DNA from: Dyadobacter fermentans DSM 18053
GTDB lineage: Bacteria > Bacteroidota > Bacteroidia > Cytophagales > Spirosomataceae
Assembly (NCBI RefSeq): GCF_000023125.1
Contig: NC_013037.1
Location: forward strand, 4,441,501-4,505,500
Length of the DNA: 64,000 bases
Reading direction: 5' to 3'
Shown here: piece after piece, positions 8,640 to 17,962 of the stretch
Position numbering within the stretch: the first letter of the stretch is position 1
How the letters are laid out: every line of letters begins with the position of its first letter
Notes under the pieces: generated by a model
Databases searched by the model: none
What the model was told of the DNA's origin: nothing
Seen by the model: the letters and a program-made list of their open reading frames with translations, nothing else
Made by a program: the position numbers and the translations under genes

Positions 8640-9623
8640 ATGATCGAATTATCTCGTCGTCCCCGACGCAATAGAAAATCCGCAGGTGTGCGTGACCTTG
8701 TTCAGGAAACCAATTTGCAGGTGTCCGATTTCATTTATCCTATGTTCGTCGTGGATGGAACGCGGCAGAAGTCGGAGGTGAAATCGATGCCCGGCATTTT
8801 CCGCTATTCGCTCGATAACCTGCTCGAAGAGCTCAAAGCTGTAACCGATCTCGGGATCAGGGCCATTGATCTTTTCCCGAATTACCCCGAAAGCAAAAAA
8901 GACCGTTACGCGTCCGAGAGCTTCCACGAAGATACATTTTACCTGAAAGCCATTACGGCGATTAAGGAAACGTTCCCCGAGTTGGTGATCATGACCGACG
9001 TGGCTATGGACCCTTACAGCTCCGACGGCCACGACGGGCTTGTCGAAAACGGCAGGATTTTGAACGACGCCACACTCGAAATCCTGGCGAATATGTCGCT
9101 CGCGCAGGCCAAAGCCGGTGCCGATATTCTCGGGCCGAGCGATATGATGGACGGCCGCGTGGGCTACATCCGCAGGCATCTCGATTCGCACGGCTTTACC
9201 GACGTGAGCATCATGTCCTATTCGGCCAAATATGCCAGTGCATTCTACGGCCCGTTCCGCGACGCGCTCGAATCGGCGCCGAAATTCGGGGATAAGAAAA
9301 CCTACCAGATGAATCCCGCCAACAAGCGCGAAGCCCTGCTGGAAGCGCAGCTGGATTTTGAAGAAGGTGCGGATATGCTGATGGTCAAACCGGCATTGTC
9401 GTACCTGGACATTATCCGCCTGCTCGACGAAAACTTCAATATTCCCATCGCCGCCTACAACGTATCAGGCGAATATGCAATGGTGAAAGCAGCGGCCCAA
9501 AACGGCTGGCTTGATGGCGAGCGTGCCATGATGGAGGTGCTCACTAGCATCCGCCGTGCGGGCGCCAAATGCATTCTGACCTATTTCGCGAAAGAAGCCG
9601 CCGTGATACTGAACAAACGGTAG
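8640..9623 (+). CDS. hemB: Delta-aminolevulinic acid dehydratase (porphobilinogen synthase)
   Basis: HemB condenses two molecules of 5-aminolevulinate into porphobilinogen for haem synthesis. I start at the ATG at 8640 (MIELSRRPRR), giving 327 aa. The longer frame to 8559 would translate the heptad repeat. The Schiff-base lysines are Lys197 (YSAKYAS) and Lys250 (MVKPALSYLD). The metal-site region reads DPYSSDGHDG, with Asp and Ser in place of cysteines, which marks the magnesium-dependent, non-zinc type. It stands alone, with a terminator downstream. Confidence 0.95.
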   Translation: MIELSRRPRRNRKSAGVRDLVQETNLQVSDFIYPMFVVDGTRQKSEVKSMPGIFRYSLDNLLEELKAVTDLGIRAIDLFPNYPESKKDRYASESFHEDTFYLKAITAIKETFPELVIMTDVAMDPYSSDGHDGLVENGRILNDATLEILANMSLAQAKAGADILGPSDMMDGRVGYIRRHLDSHGFTDVSIMSYSAKYASAFYGPFRDALESAPKFGDKKTYQMNPANKREALLEAQLDFEEGADMLMVKPALSYLDIIRLLDENFNIPIAAYNVSGEYAMVKAAAQNGWLDGERAMMEVLTSIRRAGAKCILTYFAKEAAVILNKR

Positions 9624-9647
9624 CGAATTCCGATTGTCGCAATACAT

Positions 9648-9692
9648 AATGTGAAGATGTCTGATTAACTTACGTCTTCACATTTTCTTTTT
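9648..9692 (+). terminator. Terminator of hemB
   Basis: An inverted repeat (AATGTGAAGA at 9648-9657, TCTTCACATT at 9675-9684) is followed by TTCTTTTTG. It lies 24 nt past the hemB stop. Confidence 0.75.
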
Positions 9693-9712
9693 GAAATCAT
9701 TTCCAAGCAGTC

Positions 9713-11233
9713 ATGAAACTATCATTACTTCTGTTACCACTCGGTCTGGCCCTTACCCTTCCTGCCGAAGCCCAGAAAAAAACACAGTCATTACCTGAGT
9801 TTCAGGTCAAAAAATCGGAAACCGAAGCGCATATCCGCTTCCTTGCAGGCGACGAGCTGATGGGCCGCCGCACGGGCGAGCAGGGTAACTTTGTAGCAGC
9901 GCGCTACATTGCCGAGCAATTCCGGAAAATGGGCGTGGTACCCGCGCCAGGCAATACCGAAACGGGCACATCGAGCTATTTCCAACGCGTTCCTTTCGAA
10001 AAAATGGGTGCTAACGGCACCGGCGAGATCGCCGCGGATGCCGAGATCATGAAAAGCGGCACCGACTGGATACTCATGGCCGGCGAAGCCGTAGAGCTCA
10101 AAGCGCCGATCATTTATGCCAGCTACGGCCTTGAAAACGCAGCCAAAAGCTGGGATGACTACAAAGGGTTGGATGTGAAAGGAAAAATCGTGCTGGTGGA
10201 AAGCGGCACGCCCGAGAACCAGACACCCTCGGAAATCTTCGCTACTTCTGCCGAAAAACGTACAATAGCTATCGACAAAGGCGCTATCGCGGTGATAGAG
10301 CTTTTTAACGCACCTATTCCCTGGAATGTGGTGAGTAAGTTTTTTGCAGGAGAAAAAATATCGCTGGCCGAAGGCACGGCTTCCCAATCCATCCCGCATG
10401 CGTGGGTAAACGGCAAGGAGGCCAAATTCGCCCGGGCATTGCGCGCGGTGAAAGAGGTGACGTTCAAAACCTCGGGCCGTGTTGCAAAACCCATTTACAG
10501 CTATAATGTAGCCGGCTACATTCCAGGCACCGATCCCAAACTGAAAGAGGAATATGTGCTCCTTTCCGCACATTACGATCACGTGGGCGTAGGCAAGCAG
10601 GGCGGGCAAACGTACACGCCGGAGGACAGCATTTTCAACGGCGCCCGCGACAATGCATTCGGCGTTACCGCGTTGCTCACCGCGGCCGAAGCATTGGCCA
10701 AAAATCCGCCTAAACGCTCGATTCTGCTCGTTGCGCTGACGGGCGAGGAAGTGGGCTTGCTAGGCAGTAAATACTACGCGTCACATCCGATCATGCCTCT
10801 GAACAAATGCATTTTCAATATGAATTCCGATGGTGCAGGCTATAACGACACCACCATCGTATCGGTAATGGGCCTCGACCGCACCGGCGCGCGCGCGGAG
10901 CTCGAGGCGGCTTGTAAGGCATTCGGCCTGGGCATTTTCGCCGACCCATCACCGGAACAGGGGCTTTTCGACCGTTCGGATAATGTGAGTTTTGCCAGAG
11001 AAGGCATCCCCGCACCCACGTTCACACCCGGTTTTAAAGAATTTAACGGGGATATTATGAAAAATTACCATCAGGTAACCGACAACCCCGAGACAATCGA
11101 CTTCAACTACCTGTTGAAATTCAGCCAGGCCTACACCTACGCCACCAGGCTCATCGCCGACCGCAAAACAGCCCCGCAATGGAGCCCCGGCGACAAGTAC
11201 GAGCCCGCCGCGAAGAAGCTGTATGGAAAATAG
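9713..11233 (+). CDS. Secreted M28 family zinc aminopeptidase with PA domain
   Basis: The 506-aa protein has a signal peptide (residues 1-20, LPAEAQ). An inserted protease-associated domain (about 125-250) contains GLDVKGKIVLV. The M28 metal and catalytic residues are His287 (SAHYDH), Asp313 (ARDNAFG), Glu345/346 (TGEEVGLLG) and a later MNSDGAG aspartate, with NYHQVTD giving the last histidine. The usual GADDNASG motif reads GARDNAFG, so the Asp remains but its neighbours differ. It would trim peptides outside the inner membrane. It converges on the unknown gene at 11287, with a shared terminator. Confidence 0.88.
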   Translation: MKLSLLLLPLGLALTLPAEAQKKTQSLPEFQVKKSETEAHIRFLAGDELMGRRTGEQGNFVAARYIAEQFRKMGVVPAPGNTETGTSSYFQRVPFEKMGANGTGEIAADAEIMKSGTDWILMAGEAVELKAPIIYASYGLENAAKSWDDYKGLDVKGKIVLVESGTPENQTPSEIFATSAEKRTIAIDKGAIAVIELFNAPIPWNVVSKFFAGEKISLAEGTASQSIPHAWVNGKEAKFARALRAVKEVTFKTSGRVAKPIYSYNVAGYIPGTDPKLKEEYVLLSAHYDHVGVGKQGGQTYTPEDSIFNGARDNAFGVTALLTAAEALAKNPPKRSILLVALTGEEVGLLGSKYYASHPIMPLNKCIFNMNSDGAGYNDTTIVSVMGLDRTGARAELEAACKAFGLGIFADPSPEQGLFDRSDNVSFAREGIPAPTFTPGFKEFNGDIMKNYHQVTDNPETIDFNYLLKFSQAYTYATRLIADRKTAPQWSPGDKYEPAAKKLYGK

Positions 11234-11250
11234 GTTAGTGATTACAAGAG

Positions 11251-11284
11251 AAAGACCTCCGGAAATAAATCCGGAGGTCTTTTG
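11251..11284. terminator. Bidirectional terminator between convergent genes
   Basis: AAAGACCTCCGG (11251-11262) and CCGGAGGTCTTTT (11271-11283) pair in a 12-bp stem with an AAATAAAT loop. T-rich tracts follow on both strands. It serves the M28 peptidase from the left and the gene at 11287 from the right. Confidence 0.88.
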
Positions 11285-11286
11285 CG

Positions 11287-12033
11287 TCATTTGGAATTGT
11301 AGAATTGAACTAGGGCCGCTACCTGCGTTTCATCTTTGAAATCGAGGTTCCGCTCTTTCGTATATTGTTCTACCGCGACCTTTTTGTCGGACATCAGCGG
11401 CAGGAAGCTCTTTTTACTTAAACTCACCTTTTCCGCTCCGGAGGGCGTCAGCAGGTAATAATCCGAGGAGATTCTTACAATGGTGTTTTTCTCGCCGGTA
11501 CCAAAGCCCGGATTGTAGTTTGGCTTCGTGATTTTGGTTTTAAAAGCCTTTACCAAAGTCAATTTTCCCGATGCCAATACCGCGCCGAAGCCTTTCAGTT
11601 CCCCTTTCGGATCGTGGTCCGCTAGGTTAATGTATTCCACCGTTCCCAAGTCGCCATTGCTTTTGAAACTTTTCAGTTGGCTGCCGCGGATTACCCTGAT
11701 GTCTTTCTTCGCCACGTCGGCTAGTAATTCGAGCTCGTCGTTCAGTACATTATAACGAATATCGATGCCGGCAATGCTGTCGGATTCGAGACCGCCTACC
11801 TGAGCGACGGGCTTCATCAGTTTTACGTGGCCCTTCCGCCACAGCGAATCGATGTAGAAGTCTCCGACCACCCCGGAATTTTCCGTGGGCGTGGTCCAGA
11901 AAACGCCCGATCTAGGCACGTTCAGGCCCTTACCAGTAACTATGCTCTGCTTGGTGGCTTCGCTCACCTGGGCAAGGCAGCCCAGCGGCAACCCTGCCGA
12001 CAGACCTATGATGCATAAGATTTTTCCCAACAT
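11287..12033 (-). CDS. Secreted protein of unknown function
   Basis: The 248-aa protein has a signal peptide (residues 1-21, cleavage after CLAQ) and a mature part predicted to be mostly beta strand. Several short strand-turn units such as NVLNDELELLADV and RVIRGSQLKSF suggest a beta-sandwich or repeat of a kind seen in many Bacteroidota secreted proteins. No family was recognised. Its start codon overlaps the stop codon of the upstream DPP-IV peptidase (TAATG), so it is translationally coupled to it and may be exported alongside it. Confidence 0.75.
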   Translation of the reverse strand: MLGKILCIIGLSAGLPLGCLAQVSEATKQSIVTGKGLNVPRSGVFWTTPTENSGVVGDFYIDSLWRKGHVKLMKPVAQVGGLESDSIAGIDIRYNVLNDELELLADVAKKDIRVIRGSQLKSFKSNGDLGTVEYINLADHDPKGELKGFGAVLASGKLTLVKAFKTKITKPNYNPGFGTGEKNTIVRISSDYYLLTPSGAEKVSLSKKSFLPLMSDKKVAVEQYTKERNLDFKDETQVAALVQFYNSK

Positions 12034-14213
12034 TATCTCGCTCCCGGAGGGCAGTTCTTTTTCAAATAATCGGTGAATAGTGAGCGCAGGTGGACCATCG
12101 TTCCTTCCCCTTCTGAAATGCTGTGCGAGCGGTTGGGATAAGGCATGAATTGGAACACCTTATTGGCACGGATCAGCTCATTTACGAGCATTTCGGCGTT
12201 TTGGTAATGCACATTGTCGTCGCCGGTACCGTGGATGTACAGCAGGTTACCACGCAGGTTTTTGGCGTGAGTGATAGGCGAACCTTTCACGAAATCTTCC
12301 CGGTTTTCCTGCGGGATGCCCATATAGCGCTCCTGGTAAATGTTGTCGTAAGTAAGCTGGTTGGCCACTGCCGCCACCGCGATTCCGGTTTTGAAATGCT
12401 GCGGATATTGGAACAGCAGGTTCAGCGTCGACGAGCCGCCTCCGCTCCATCCATGAACCGCCACGCGGCTGGTATCGATGAATGCAAACTGCCTGAACAT
12501 GGCCGTAGCGGCTCCGTCCATGTCTTTGATGTTGATGCGGCCGATATTGCGGTAAATCGCCTTGCGCCATTTCGCACCTTTGGGTGAAGGCGTGCCCCGG
12601 TTGTCGATGGAGGCGTAAATGTAGCCGTCGTCGGCCATGTTGCCTGCGTACAGGCGGTTTTTGCCTGTTCCCCAAACGTCCTTCACGGTGCTTCCGGCCG
12701 CTTCGCCGTATACGGTAAAAACGATCGGGTATTTTTTATTAGGATCAAAATTCGTCGGTTTCACCATCCACGCGTCGATTTCCACTCCCTCGTCAATTTT
12801 TACCTTGAAGAATTCGATGTTCGTTTTAGACGCGTTGATTTTATCCTTTGATTGGGCAATGGAGTTGTTCGGGTCGATGGAAACGTGTTTTGGGAAAGAA
12901 ATCCATTCTACCAGGGGGGAAGTTTTGGCATTCGAAAACTGGTGTCTTCCAAACTTCGCGAGCGGCGAAATGTCGTAGTTATGTGAACCGGCCTGGTCGG
13001 CGGGCGTAATGCGTACCAGCGTGCCTTTGCCGTCCAGGGTGGTTTTGTAAAGGTAGCTCTGCGTCGCATTGTCGGGCGAGGCCATAAAGTAATAGGCATT
13101 GTTCTTCTCGTCGATGCGCACGGGGCTGATCAGGTCAAAATTGCCGACGGTGATCAGCGTTTCCTTCTTGCCGTCGCGACTTACGCGGTAGGTGTGGCGC
13201 CAGCCGTCTTTTTCGCTTACCCACAAAAACTCCTTACCTCCATTGATCCAGTCCCAGCCCACGGGGTCATTGTCCCAGCGGCTTTTGATGTCTATCCATG
13301 CCTCGTCCTTTTCGCTATAAAACGGCTTCGCGCTGCCGTCAGTGGTATTGATGTAAAACAATGTGCTCTCATTCTGCTTGCGGTTGAGCTGCTGGATCAC
13401 GAGCTCGTTCGGCATTCCCGACCACTCCATTCTCGGAACATAAGTGTTTTGCGGATCGCCGGGAATATTCATCCACTTCGTTTGTGCAGAAGCTACATCC
13501 ACCACCCCGATTTTGTACGGGGACGGCGTTTCGCCCACTTTCGGATATTCAACAGGCACATTAAACGAGTAAATCGAATCGGTGGTGTTGATCATCAAAA
13601 AGTTACGGATTTTGCGGGCGTCGAGTTGCCAGTAGGCGATAGACTTGCTGTCGTCGCTCCACCGGAAGCCGTCGCGGCAGTCGAATTCCTCTTCGTAAAC
13701 CCAGTCGAATGTGCCGTTAATCACGCGGTCGGTGCCGTCGGTAGTAACCTGTTTCACTGTGCTGGCCGCGAGGTCTTCCACGTACACATTATGCTTGCTC
13801 ACATACGCTACTTTTTTACCGTCGGGCGAGAATTTGGCGAACATCAGCGAGGATTCGGGCAAGCCTTTTCCGAGCTGTTTCAGCGTTTTGGCCGCAATGT
13901 CGTAAACCCAGTAATCCCCGCGCGTATCATAACGCCACACGCGTTTTGAATTGGTATACACCAAAACCTTATCACCTGCCTTGCTGATAGAATAACTTCT
14001 GATCGTCAGCGGCTTGCCCCCCTGAGGCGTAAGCTGGTCGGCCGAAACGATTACTTTTTCCTGATTGCCGGGCAATGTTATTTCTACGATCTGGCTTTCG
14101 CTGGCATCGCGGAAACCGCTACCGTCGGGAAGCCATTGAAATGTGTCGGGAATCTGCGCAAAAAGCTGAAAAGAGAGGATTGTTAATGAAAGTGTCCTGA
14201 GTATTTGCTTCAT
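12033..14213 (-). CDS. S9 family dipeptidyl-peptidase IV
   Basis: The 726-aa exported serine peptidase would remove N-terminal dipeptides (X-Pro or X-Ala) in the periplasm. It has a signal peptide (residues 1-19, QLFAQ), an N-terminal eight-bladed propeller region (about 90-460, with the DPP-IV glutamate pair in DWVYEEEF), and a C-terminal alpha/beta-hydrolase domain. The catalytic Ser is near 590 in GWSGGGSS, the Asp near 665 in HGTGDDNV, and the His near 697 in NRSHS. It is the first gene of a two-gene operon with the unknown secreted protein. Confidence 0.93.
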   Translation of the reverse strand: MKQILRTLSLTILSFQLFAQIPDTFQWLPDGSGFRDASESQIVEITLPGNQEKVIVSADQLTPQGGKPLTIRSYSISKAGDKVLVYTNSKRVWRYDTRGDYWVYDIAAKTLKQLGKGLPESSLMFAKFSPDGKKVAYVSKHNVYVEDLAASTVKQVTTDGTDRVINGTFDWVYEEEFDCRDGFRWSDDSKSIAYWQLDARKIRNFLMINTTDSIYSFNVPVEYPKVGETPSPYKIGVVDVASAQTKWMNIPGDPQNTYVPRMEWSGMPNELVIQQLNRKQNESTLFYINTTDGSAKPFYSEKDEAWIDIKSRWDNDPVGWDWINGGKEFLWVSEKDGWRHTYRVSRDGKKETLITVGNFDLISPVRIDEKNNAYYFMASPDNATQSYLYKTTLDGKGTLVRITPADQAGSHNYDISPLAKFGRHQFSNAKTSPLVEWISFPKHVSIDPNNSIAQSKDKINASKTNIEFFKVKIDEGVEIDAWMVKPTNFDPNKKYPIVFTVYGEAAGSTVKDVWGTGKNRLYAGNMADDGYIYASIDNRGTPSPKGAKWRKAIYRNIGRINIKDMDGAATAMFRQFAFIDTSRVAVHGWSGGGSSTLNLLFQYPQHFKTGIAVAAVANQLTYDNIYQERYMGIPQENREDFVKGSPITHAKNLRGNLLYIHGTGDDNVHYQNAEMLVNELIRANKVFQFMPYPNRSHSISEGEGTMVHLRSLFTDYLKKNCPPGAR

Positions 14214-14267
14214 GTGAGCTTTAAAAATTAGTACGACAACTATATGAATGCAAGTTTAACATTTTAA

Positions 14268-14450
14268 TTACTCTTTTGCACCGTCGCCGCCGCTTCCCTT
14301 TGATTTTGAGCGCTTTTGTTTTTTCAATGCTTCGCTCAGCAAAAACTCGATCTGCCCGTTCAAACTGCGGAAATCCTGCTGTGCCCAGGTTTCGAGCTCC
14401 CGCAGCATATCAGGATTGATCCGCAAAACAAATGCTTTTTTCTCCGCCAT
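14268..14450 (-). CDS. Arc-like ribbon-helix-helix DNA-binding protein
   Basis: This 60-aa protein has the Arc/MetJ pattern: a short strand ([12 protein letters not shown]), then helices [13 protein letters not shown] and [13 protein letters not shown], then a lysine- and glycine-rich tail. Its start codon comes one base after the stop codon of the SPFH gene (TAATATG), so the two are translationally coupled. Pairing of an SPFH protein with a small RHH protein occurs in many bacteria. The RHH protein may autoregulate the operon, but it also fits the antitoxin fold. Confidence 0.8.
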   Translation of the reverse strand: MAEKKAFVLRINPDMLRELETWAQQDFRSLNGQIEFLLSEALKKQKRSKSKGSGGDGAKE

Positions 14451-14451
14451 A

Positions 14452-15315
14452 TTATGGATACAAAGTGCCGGCGTTCAGAATTGGGGTCGCCGCTTTCTCA
14501 CCGCACAAAACTACCAACAAATTACTCACCATAGCCGCTTTCCGCTCTTCATCGAGCTCCACAATCTGCTTGTCCGACAGCATTGCCAACGCCATGTCCA
14601 CCATTCCGACGGCGCCATTGACGATCTGTCGGCGGGCCGCCACCACCGCTGAGGCCTGCTGGCGTTGCAGCATCGCGCCGGCGATCTCGGGTGCATATGC
14701 GAGGTGACTGATCCGTGCTTCGAGTACGTCGATGCCGGCACGACTCAAACGCTCGGTCAGCTCGGCCTCGAGCATTTCGTTGATCTTGCCGCTGCCGTCG
14801 CGCAAAGTCACCTCCTGGATGTTTGCCTCCTCATCTTCCATTGTGTCGTAAGCATAAATGCCCGCCAGGTGCCGCACGGCCGCCTCCGACTGGATTTCTA
14901 CATATTTTACATAATCATCCACTTCAAATGAGGCCTTCGCGGTGTCACCCACGCGCCAAACGACTACTGCTGCGATCTCGATCGGGTTTCCGAGCTTGTC
15001 GTTGACTTTCAGCTTCTGGCCGTTGAGGTTACGGGCGCGGAGGCTGATCTTCTTCCGGCGGAACAGCGGGTTCACCCAACGCAGGCCGTTCTGCTTCATG
15101 GTGCCCATGTAATCCCCGAAAAACGTGGTCACCACACCCTCGTTGGGGTTAATGACCGTCAGGCCGATCAGAATGATCAGTGCGGCCGCGATAATCAGCA
15201 CGCTGGTGAGCCCCTGGCCGGACGACACGATATTCACAAAGCCGCCTAGCAACAGCAGCAGGCCAATCACAAACAGCAGATAGCCAGACATCGAGCGTAA
15301 TTCTTTTTCAATCAT
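14452..15315 (-). CDS. SPFH (band 7/prohibitin-like) membrane protein
   Basis: The 287-aa protein has two adjacent hydrophobic helices at the N-terminus (about 9-30 and 36-55), followed by an SPFH domain (about 60-215) with [14 protein letters not shown] and a NPLFRRKK segment. A coiled-coil-like helix rich in Ala, Arg and Gln follows, with a conserved C-terminal NAGTLYP. SPFH proteins form large membrane-attached oligomers that organise membrane microdomains. It is translationally coupled to the RHH gene downstream. The usual NfeD partner is absent. Confidence 0.88.
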   Translation of the reverse strand: MIEKELRSMSGYLLFVIGLLLLLGGFVNIVSSGQGLTSVLIIAAALIILIGLTVINPNEGVVTTFFGDYMGTMKQNGLRWVNPLFRRKKISLRARNLNGQKLKVNDKLGNPIEIAAVVVWRVGDTAKASFEVDDYVKYVEIQSEAAVRHLAGIYAYDTMEDEEANIQEVTLRDGSGKINEMLEAELTERLSRAGIDVLEARISHLAYAPEIAGAMLQRQQASAVVAARRQIVNGAVGMVDMALAMLSDKQIVELDEERKAAMVSNLLVVLCGEKAATPILNAGTLYP

Positions 15316-15390
15316 AGTTGGTTTAGTTTGATATTAAATTGATATCACAATATTATCAAAACCGATGATAATTCCCAGTTTATTTTGGAC

Positions 15391-15426
15391 AAAAAAATTC
15401 CCGGCGCCTGTAACCGGCGCCGGGAA
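15391..15426 (-). terminator. Terminator of the TonB-domain gene
   Basis: A perfect 11-bp stem (TTCCCGGCGCC at 15398-15408, complement at 15416-15426) has a 7-nt loop. On the minus strand it is followed by seven T. It lies just past the stop of the gene at 15451. Confidence 0.9.
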
Positions 15427-15450
15427 CGGATGAATGGCGGCAGCGGATTG

Positions 15451-16920
15451 CTACCTGAATATCATTGCTCTGCTCGTTTCCATTTGAAAGTTGATCGGGA
15501 CATTGTATTTCACCCTTACTTTCTGCCCCCGCATCGTACCGGGGTACCATTTTCCATTCATGAGTTTCACGACGCGCAGCGCTTCCTCGTCCAGGCCAAA
15601 GCCTACCCGGTTTTCGACCTTGTATTCGCACATTGAACCATCTTCGCACACCACAAAAGAAAGCATTACCCTGCCGGTAACGCCCCTGCGGGAAGCCTCG
15701 GCCGGATACCGGATGTTCATCGCCAGAAACTTGTAGAGTTCATTAATACCCCCTTTGAAAACCGGGCTTACCATCGGATTTGTATATTCCACCTTCTCTC
15801 CATTCACCCACGACACGCCGCTTTTGAACTCGCCCAAGGCATACTCTTCTTCATAATATCGCGCACTATCGGCTAGGCCGCCGATCCACTTCCCGTCTTT
15901 CAGACCATTCACAACCTTGCCCTGCTCAAAAAGCGGCTGGCCATAGGGCGTTTCCGAAATCGCGCGCCAGTAACCATTTCCGTTCTTCACATACTGCGTC
16001 CCATCCGGCCCCCAGGCGTTCATCAGGTAGGGTTCCGCACGACTTCCCGTTGCCGAAGTGTGTATTTCGCGGTGGTTCCTGATCTGTCCGTTGGCGTCCC
16101 ACGCCACTTCGACGGTTGTAGAATCGGAGATGATTTGCTGGTACCGGACCATGCCGTTCAGGTCGTAATTTTTAGTCAGCGACGATTTCCCGAACACATC
16201 GTATTCCACATACGAAAGCATATGGCCATCCTTGTCGAATGTCACCTCGGTGGCGTGGCTCGCCTCGTTGTAATCGCGGGCCGAAATGCGGTAAGCGGTA
16301 ATCGAATCGGAAACGGGGTTCACAAACCCCGATTTGAAGCGTATCGGTGTTCGCGCGAATTTTGCCTCTCCAAGCCGCTTCCATCGCTTGCCCTTCGATT
16401 CCTCGTAGGCCACGTCCCCGGCCACGAAGCCGCGCTCGTCCACGGGCGTTGTCCGGCGGTATTTGGCGCGCGCGGAGTCAATAGGCACGAATGTCTCATT
16501 GAAATATTCAACAAATGCCTTCCGGGCATCGTCGTAGCCTGGCCTGGCATTCGCCTTGAATGTTATCGGGAAAAAGACCGTCTGCCTCACCTTTTGGCCT
16601 CCCAGCACGGCGGGCTTCCAGGCGCGGTACAGGCCCAGCACCTTCACGGCCTCGGCGTTGCACAGGGTATCCAGCCCGCGGGTCACCTCTATGTCGCCCA
16701 TGCTGCCGTCGGGCTGCACCACGCCTTTGAGATAAACCCGGCCATTAATGCCCTTTACTGATGTTTCGAACGGGATTCGGAGGTTTGTACTGATAAACTG
16801 ATTGAGCGCCGCCAATCCTCCTGCCGGCTCGGCCTGCTTTTCTACTTCATGCGGCAAATACACCTGCTGGGCAAGTACAGGCGCGCAAAAAAACATCAAA
16901 AGAGGGAAGAGTTTTTTCAT
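15451..16920 (-). CDS. Secreted protein with two TonB C-terminal domains
   Basis: The 489-aa protein has a signal peptide (residues 1-18, PVLAQQ) and two TonB C-terminal-type domains. One is at about 35-125 (NGRVYLKGVVQPDGS) and one at about 390-483 (TGRVMLSFVVCEDGS). Between them lies a region with MORN-like strands such as PDGTQYVKNGNGYW. It has no N-terminal transmembrane anchor or proline-rich linker, so it is unlikely to energise a receptor like a classical TonB. The paired domains probably bind peptidoglycan or outer-membrane partners. It is monocistronic, with a strong terminator. Confidence 0.8.
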   Translation of the reverse strand: MKKLFPLLMFFCAPVLAQQVYLPHEVEKQAEPAGGLAALNQFISTNLRIPFETSVKGINGRVYLKGVVQPDGSMGDIEVTRGLDTLCNAEAVKVLGLYRAWKPAVLGGQKVRQTVFFPITFKANARPGYDDARKAFVEYFNETFVPIDSARAKYRRTTPVDERGFVAGDVAYEESKGKRWKRLGEAKFARTPIRFKSGFVNPVSDSITAYRISARDYNEASHATEVTFDKDGHMLSYVEYDVFGKSSLTKNYDLNGMVRYQQIISDSTTVEVAWDANGQIRNHREIHTSATGSRAEPYLMNAWGPDGTQYVKNGNGYWRAISETPYGQPLFEQGKVVNGLKDGKWIGGLADSARYYEEEYALGEFKSGVSWVNGEKVEYTNPMVSPVFKGGINELYKFLAMNIRYPAEASRRGVTGRVMLSFVVCEDGSMCEYKVENRVGFGLDEEALRVVKLMNGKWYPGTMRGQKVRVKYNVPINFQMETSRAMIFR

Positions 16921-17093
16921 AGGAGTTGATGCGTTATGGTATTGGTAAAAATCGCGTTTTTCTTTTAAATAAACTTATAGTTACTCTGCAAATATTTCAA
17001 AACGAGTTTGTAGAAGTAGTTTTTACTTCAAAGTTAACCTACTGATAACCTGTGAATAATATCCAGGTAATATAAAATGAGAAAATTTGTAAC

Positions 17094-17960
17094 ATGGGAG
17101 AAGCAACACACTTTCGGACTATCATTATTTCTGACATTCACCTCGGCGCAGGGGGCTCGAAGGCAGAAGAAGTCACCAATTTTCTGAAAAGCTACACATG
17201 CAAAAAACTCATCCTGAATGGCGACATTATTGATGCGTGGCAGCTGAAAAAATACGGTGTCTGGAAACGCAAACACACGCTTTTTTTCAAACGGGTGCTG
17301 AAAATGATAGAGGATAACAAGACGAAAGTGGTCTACATCCGCGGTAACCACGACGATTTTCTCGACCAGATCATCCCGCTCCGCCTCGGCAAGCATTTCC
17401 AGATCCGCAAGGACTATGTGCTCACATCGGGTACCCAGCGGTTTTACGTTACCCACGGCGATGTTTTCGACTCCATTACCACGCATTTGAAATGGCTCGC
17501 CTACCTGGGCGATATCGGCTACACGTTTTTGTTGTGGGTCAATAAATTCTACAATAAATACCGTGCATGGCGCGGACTCTCCTATTACTCCTTGTCGCAG
17601 CGGGTGAAACAGTCGGTGAAAATGGCTGTCAACTACATGACCGACTTTGAAGAGAAACTCACTGAACTCGCCCGTTCGCGCAGCTGCGACGGCGTGATTT
17701 GCGGGCATATTCACCACCCGGCCATTCGGGAGATCGACGGTATCAAGTACATGAATTCGGGCGACTGGGTGGAAACACTGAGCGCATTGGTCGAAGACTT
17801 CGATGGCAACTGGAGCCTGCTTTACTATGACCAGCAGGCGGCCATTGAAAAACCAGTTAAGAAAACCAGCACTAAAAAAGTCGTTGAGAACTTCCCCGGC
17901 ATCGAAAAGCAGGTGGCATTTACCGGTTTCCTGACGGGGCGGAACGAGCGCTATCTTTAA
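17094..17960 (+). CDS. LpxH-like metallophosphoesterase (UDP-2,3-diacylglucosamine diphosphatase family)
   Basis: The 288-aa calcineurin-like phosphoesterase shows the full metal-site set: SDIHLG, NGDIIDAW, RGNHDD, THGD and CGHIHHP. This is the layout of the LpxH family, which cleaves UDP-2,3-diacylglucosamine in lipid A synthesis. A hydrophobic insert (YLGDIGYTFLLW) suggests contact with the membrane. The gene is followed after 2 nt by a glycosyltransferase, so the pair may make or modify a glycolipid. Whether it is the cell's only LpxH cannot be told from this window. Confidence 0.82.
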   Translation: MGEATHFRTIIISDIHLGAGGSKAEEVTNFLKSYTCKKLILNGDIIDAWQLKKYGVWKRKHTLFFKRVLKMIEDNKTKVVYIRGNHDDFLDQIIPLRLGKHFQIRKDYVLTSGTQRFYVTHGDVFDSITTHLKWLAYLGDIGYTFLLWVNKFYNKYRAWRGLSYYSLSQRVKQSVKMAVNYMTDFEEKLTELARSRSCDGVICGHIHHPAIREIDGIKYMNSGDWVETLSALVEDFDGNWSLLYYDQQAAIEKPVKKTSTKKVVENFPGIEKQVAFTGFLTGRNERYL

Positions 17961-17962
17961 TT

